Assembly (NCBI GenBank): GCA_902766805.1
Contig: CACXFF010000366.1
Coordinates: 1-6,801, forward strand
DNA from: an uncultured Coriobacteriaceae bacterium
GTDB lineage: Bacteria > Actinomycetota > Coriobacteriia > Coriobacteriales > Atopobiaceae
DNA: 6,801 nt
Direction of reading: 5' to 3'
The notes below the pieces were generated by a model that worked only from the letters and a program-made list of their open reading frames with translations, did no database searches and was not told the DNA's origin. Within the stretch, counting starts at the first letter, position 1. Each line of letters begins with the position of its first letter. This document shows positions 5,822 through 6,801 of the stretch, one piece after another. Position numbers and translations under genes: made by a program.

Positions 5822-6801
5822 ATGAACCACACCCAGATCTCTCGCCGTGCCCTGCTCCAGCTCTTCGGGGCGGGCGTCGCCTCGCTTGCCCTGAGCGCCT
5901 GCGGCACCCAGCAGCCTGCGACGGAAGCGGCCACCACCGCGGCCGCGACGACCGCTCCTGCCACCACTACGGCTGCTACCACTGCGGCAGCCGAGGGCCC
6001 CGTCGCCGTGCGTGTCGGCTCTCTCACGGGCCCGACCACCATCGGTCTGGTCGATTTCATGGAGCGCGCCAAGGCCGGCCAGACCACCAACAGCTTCGAG
6101 TTCACCATCGGCAAGACGGCCGACGAGATCCTCCCGCTGCTCATCAAGGGCGACCTGGACATCGCGCTCATCCCGGCCAACGCCGGCGCGGTGGTCTACA
6201 ACAAGACCAAGGGCGCCACGCAGTTCCTCAACGTCAACACGCTCGGCGTGCTCTACGTGGTCACGGGCGACGCCGCGCTCAGCGATTTCGCGGGCCTGGC
6301 GGGCAAGACCGTGCTCATGACGGGCAAGAGCCAGACCCCCGAATACGTGGTGGCGCACCTGCTCAAGGCCGCTGGCATCGCCGACGCCGTGACCCTGGAG
6401 TTCAAGGACACCCCTGACGAGGTCGTGAGCGCGCTCGCCGCCGACCCCACGGCCACCGCTGTGCTGCCCCAGCCCGCGGCGACGGCTGCCTGCGCCAAGG
6501 TCGAGGGCCTCACGGCTCCCATCAGCCTCACCGACGTCTGGGCCCAGTACGAGAGCACCGGCCTGGTGACGGGCGCCACCGTCGCGCGCAAGGACTTCAT
6601 CGAGGCCCATCCCGAGGCGCTCAAGGAGTTCATCTCCGGCCAGAAGTCCTCGGTGAACTGGGTCAACGCCAATCCCGAGGCCGCCGCTCCGCTCGTGGTG
6701 GACGCCGGCATCATCCCCGCGGCGCCCATCGCGACCAAGGCCATCCCGCTGTGCAACCTCGTGTGCGTGGAGGGAGCGGAGAGCAAGGACATGCTCAAGG
6801 G
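5822..6801 (+). CDS. ABC transporter substrate-binding lipoprotein, NMT1/SsuA-like (C-terminus cut by window edge)
   Basis: The ATG at 5822 opens a frame of 326 complete codons that runs off the right edge; AAAGGGG (5805-5811) is 10 nt upstream. The signal peptide has a twin-arginine motif SRRALL (7-12), a hydrophobic core, and lipobox LSAC with Cys27, so export is probably by Tat followed by lipidation. A low-complexity Ala/Thr linker (32-59) tethers the domain. The body resembles NMT1/SsuA-type periplasmic-binding proteins: VGSLTGPTTIGLVDFM (65-80) forms the first ligand-side segment, then GDLDIALIPANAG (110-122), VYNKTKG (125-131) and a later VLPQPAATAA segment. Relatives bind small organic ions or precursors such as sulfonates, nitrate or pyrimidines; the ligand here cannot be told from sequence. 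It probably opens an importer operon with permease and ATPase genes beyond the window. The neighbouring epimerase is divergent, which gives no strong hint about substrate. Confidence 0.88.
   Translation, partial: MNHTQISRRALLQLFGAGVASLALSACGTQQPATEAATTAAATTAPATTTAATTAAAEGPVAVRVGSLTGPTTIGLVDFMERAKAGQTTNSFEFTIGKTADEILPLLIKGDLDIALIPANAGAVVYNKTKGATQFLNVNTLGVLYVVTGDAALSDFAGLAGKTVLMTGKSQTPEYVVAHLLKAAGIADAVTLEFKDTPDEVVSALAADPTATAVLPQPAATAACAKVEGLTAPISLTDVWAQYESTGLVTGATVARKDFIEAHPEALKEFISGQKSSVNWVNANPEAAAPLVVDAGIIPAAPIATKAIPLCNLVCVEGAESKDMLK

Noticed and set aside
5603..6610. 335-codon minus-strand frame antisense to the transporter gene
   Set aside because: Composition is His/Arg/Gly-rich with no motif, and it crosses the intergenic dyad and promoter region. 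The plus-strand frame has a clear Tat lipoprotein signal and a binding-protein body.

Overview
The window is high-GC, gene-dense bacterial DNA. It carries a conserved housekeeping cluster (phoH, ybeY, dgkA, era, recO) flanked by two cell-envelope genes and an aldose epimerase gene. The best guess for the source is an actinobacterium of the class Coriobacteriia. The reasons are the GC richness, a Firmicutes-like placement of a diacylglycerol/undecaprenol kinase gene between ybeY and era, an Era G4 motif of the TKxD form that I recall from actinobacterial Era proteins, and a Tat-type lipoprotein signal on the solute-binding protein. This is inference from protein flavour and gene order; there is no rRNA gene in the window to confirm it.

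Layout. Positions 1-908 (minus) hold the N-terminal 302 codons of a secreted lipoprotein with Cthe_2159-like beta-helix repeats (carbohydrate-binding domain family); its C-terminus lies off the left edge. A short divergent intergenic region (909-1022) separates it from the plus-strand cluster. The cluster runs phoH (1023-1991, TTG start) / ybeY (1988-2494) / dgkA (2491-2874) / era (2915-3814) / recO (3818-4585). Both phoH-ybeY and ybeY-dgkA share ATGA stop/start overlaps, dgkA-era are 40 nt apart, and era-recO are 3 nt apart, so this is very likely one transcription unit. A convergent gene on the minus strand (5569-4673) encodes a LacX-type aldose 1-epimerase and ends at a clear intrinsic terminator (4645-4618, read on the minus strand). 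A 252-nt divergent intergenic region (5570-5821) contains a perfect 11-bp inverted repeat, a good -10 box and a structured leader. From 5822 to the right edge runs a Tat-dependent lipoprotein that is an NMT1/SsuA-like ABC transporter substrate-binding protein, truncated by the window.

How the genes fit together. PhoH, YbeY and Era are linked to RNA and ribosome metabolism: YbeY processes and quality-controls 16S rRNA, and Era binds the 3' end of 16S rRNA during 30S assembly. DgkA-type kinases recycle lipid alcohols, and RecO loads RecA during recombinational repair. The right-hand lipoprotein probably starts an ABC importer operon, whose permease and ATPase would be expected downstream.

I see no mobile element, CRISPR array, tRNA, rRNA or obviously novel multi-gene system. 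The most interesting unexplained element is the 29-bp dyad between the epimerase and transporter genes.
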